From an uncultured Sphingomonadaceae bacterium (lineage in GTDB: Bacteria; Pseudomonadota; Alphaproteobacteria; Sphingomonadales; Sphingomonadaceae), in the NCBI GenBank assembly GCA_937920575.1, contig CAKZSF010000004.1:1-6613 (forward strand): 6,613 nucleotides of DNA, written 5' to 3'. Below the pieces are notes generated by a model. It was not told the origin of the DNA and did not search any database. It saw nothing but the letters and a program-made list of their open reading frames with translations. The position numbers were made by a program, and so were the translations under genes. Position 1 is the stretch's first letter, and each line of letters starts with the position of its first letter. Shown piece after piece: positions 6,033 through 6,613 of the stretch.

Positions 6033-6613
6033 ATGCAATTCACACATATCCCCCACCCGGCGCTGACGCCCGATGCAGAGCGGCTTGCGAAGTTGGAAGA
6101 CCCCGGCTTTGGCACGACTTTCACCGATCACATGGTGCTGATCGATTTTGATGCAGATAGTGGCGGCTGGCAGAACCCGCGCACATTGCCGCATGGCCCG
6201 CTGCAGCTGCAACCCTCTGCCAGCGTGTTGCATTATGCTCAGGAAATCTTCGAGGGGATGAAGGCTTATCAATATGGTGACGGAGAACTGGCGCTGTTCC
6301 GGCCTGAAGAGAACGCGCGGCGGTTCAACGCCTCGGCCCGCCGCATGGCAATGCCCGAAATTCCCGAGGATCTGTTTATCCAGTCAATCCGCGAGTTGGT
6401 TGCGCTGGACAAGGCATGGGTACCCGGCAATCCCGATGGCGCGCTCTATCTGCGACCGTTTATGTTCGCCAGCGAGGCGTTTCTGGGCGTTCGTCCGGCG
6501 CGGCAATACACCTATTGCCTGATTGCCTGCGCGGTCGGCGGATATTTCAAGAAGGGCGCGAAGGCAGTCAAAATCTGGGTGAGCGAGGACTATGTCCGCG
6601 CGGCCCCGGGCGG
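6033..6613 (+). CDS. ilvE: Branched-chain amino acid aminotransferase (group II), 3' partial
   Basis: The frame starts at ATG 6033 and is open to the window end: 193 codons of an expected ~360. Family knowledge: a cytosolic PLP enzyme of fold type IV that swaps the amino group between Leu, Ile or Val and 2-oxoglutarate, the last step of their synthesis and first of their breakdown. Seen: the N-terminal FTDHMVLIDFD (30-40), HYAQEIFEGMKAY (67-79), LFRPEEN followed by the RRFNASARRMAMP stretch (88-108) that carries the phosphate-binding arginine, LYLRPFMFASEAFLGV (138-153), and YFKKGAKAVKIWV. This pattern is the mammalian/Bacillus-type group II enzyme, not the E. coli type. The PLP-binding lysine, expected near residue 200, lies just outside the window. 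No Shine-Dalgarno precedes the ATG; a -10-like box 10 bases upstream suggests leaderless translation. A strong terminator separates it from the small frame upstream. Confidence 0.95.
   Translation, partial: MQFTHIPHPALTPDAERLAKLEDPGFGTTFTDHMVLIDFDADSGGWQNPRTLPHGPLQLQPSASVLHYAQEIFEGMKAYQYGDGELALFRPEENARRFNASARRMAMPEIPEDLFIQSIRELVALDKAWVPGNPDGALYLRPFMFASEAFLGVRPARQYTYCLIACAVGGYFKKGAKAVKIWVSEDYVRAAPG

Noticed and set aside
5847..6272. 141-residue minus-strand frame over the terminator and ilvE start
   Set aside because: Antisense to conserved aminotransferase sequence and crossing a plus-strand terminator; no domain seen.

Overview
The window looks like chromosomal DNA from an alphaproteobacterium, most likely a sphingomonad or Erythrobacter-like marine genus. 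This rests on family resemblance of the proteins, a GC-rich base composition in most genes, and compact gene spacing; no rRNA or other taxonomic marker is present.

Layout, left to right. (1) 3-1898 (+): the C-terminal ~631 codons of an S9-family (prolyl-oligopeptidase-like) serine peptidase, cut by the window start and carrying a complete Ser/Asp/His triad. (2) 1899-2051: a short spacer with three inverted repeats. (3) 2052-3578 (+): a complete SulP-family anion transporter with a C-terminal STAS domain. (4) 3579-3735: a spacer holding a strong Shine-Dalgarno and a TTG-initiated reading frame that soon runs antisense into the next gene, possibly a gene remnant. (5) 3736-4599 (-): a family 2 glycosyltransferase of clearly lower GC than its neighbours, with an AT-rich upstream region; a candidate for horizontal acquisition. 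(6) 4600-4834: spacer with a promoter-like pair and a terminator-like A6/stem/T6 element. (7) 4835-5617 (-): a classical short-chain dehydrogenase/reductase. (8) 5618-6032: a 415-base stretch between divergent genes. It holds a strong minus-strand intrinsic terminator hairpin just upstream of the dehydrogenase, an 18-codon plus-strand open frame whose Shine-Dalgarno matches the whole 16S rRNA 3' tail, hairpins at and after its stop codon, and a very good plus-strand intrinsic terminator. (9) 6033-6613 (+): the N-terminal 193 codons of a group II branched-chain aminotransferase (ilvE), running off the window and lacking any Shine-Dalgarno.

The protein genes are ordinary housekeeping or accessory functions and do not form an obvious shared pathway. 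The feature most deserving a second look is the small transcription unit at about 5800-5998: a tiny basic peptide behind a maximal ribosome-binding site, followed by structured RNA and a terminator. It could be a small-protein gene, a dual-function sRNA, or a leader in front of ilvE; the sequence alone does not decide between these.
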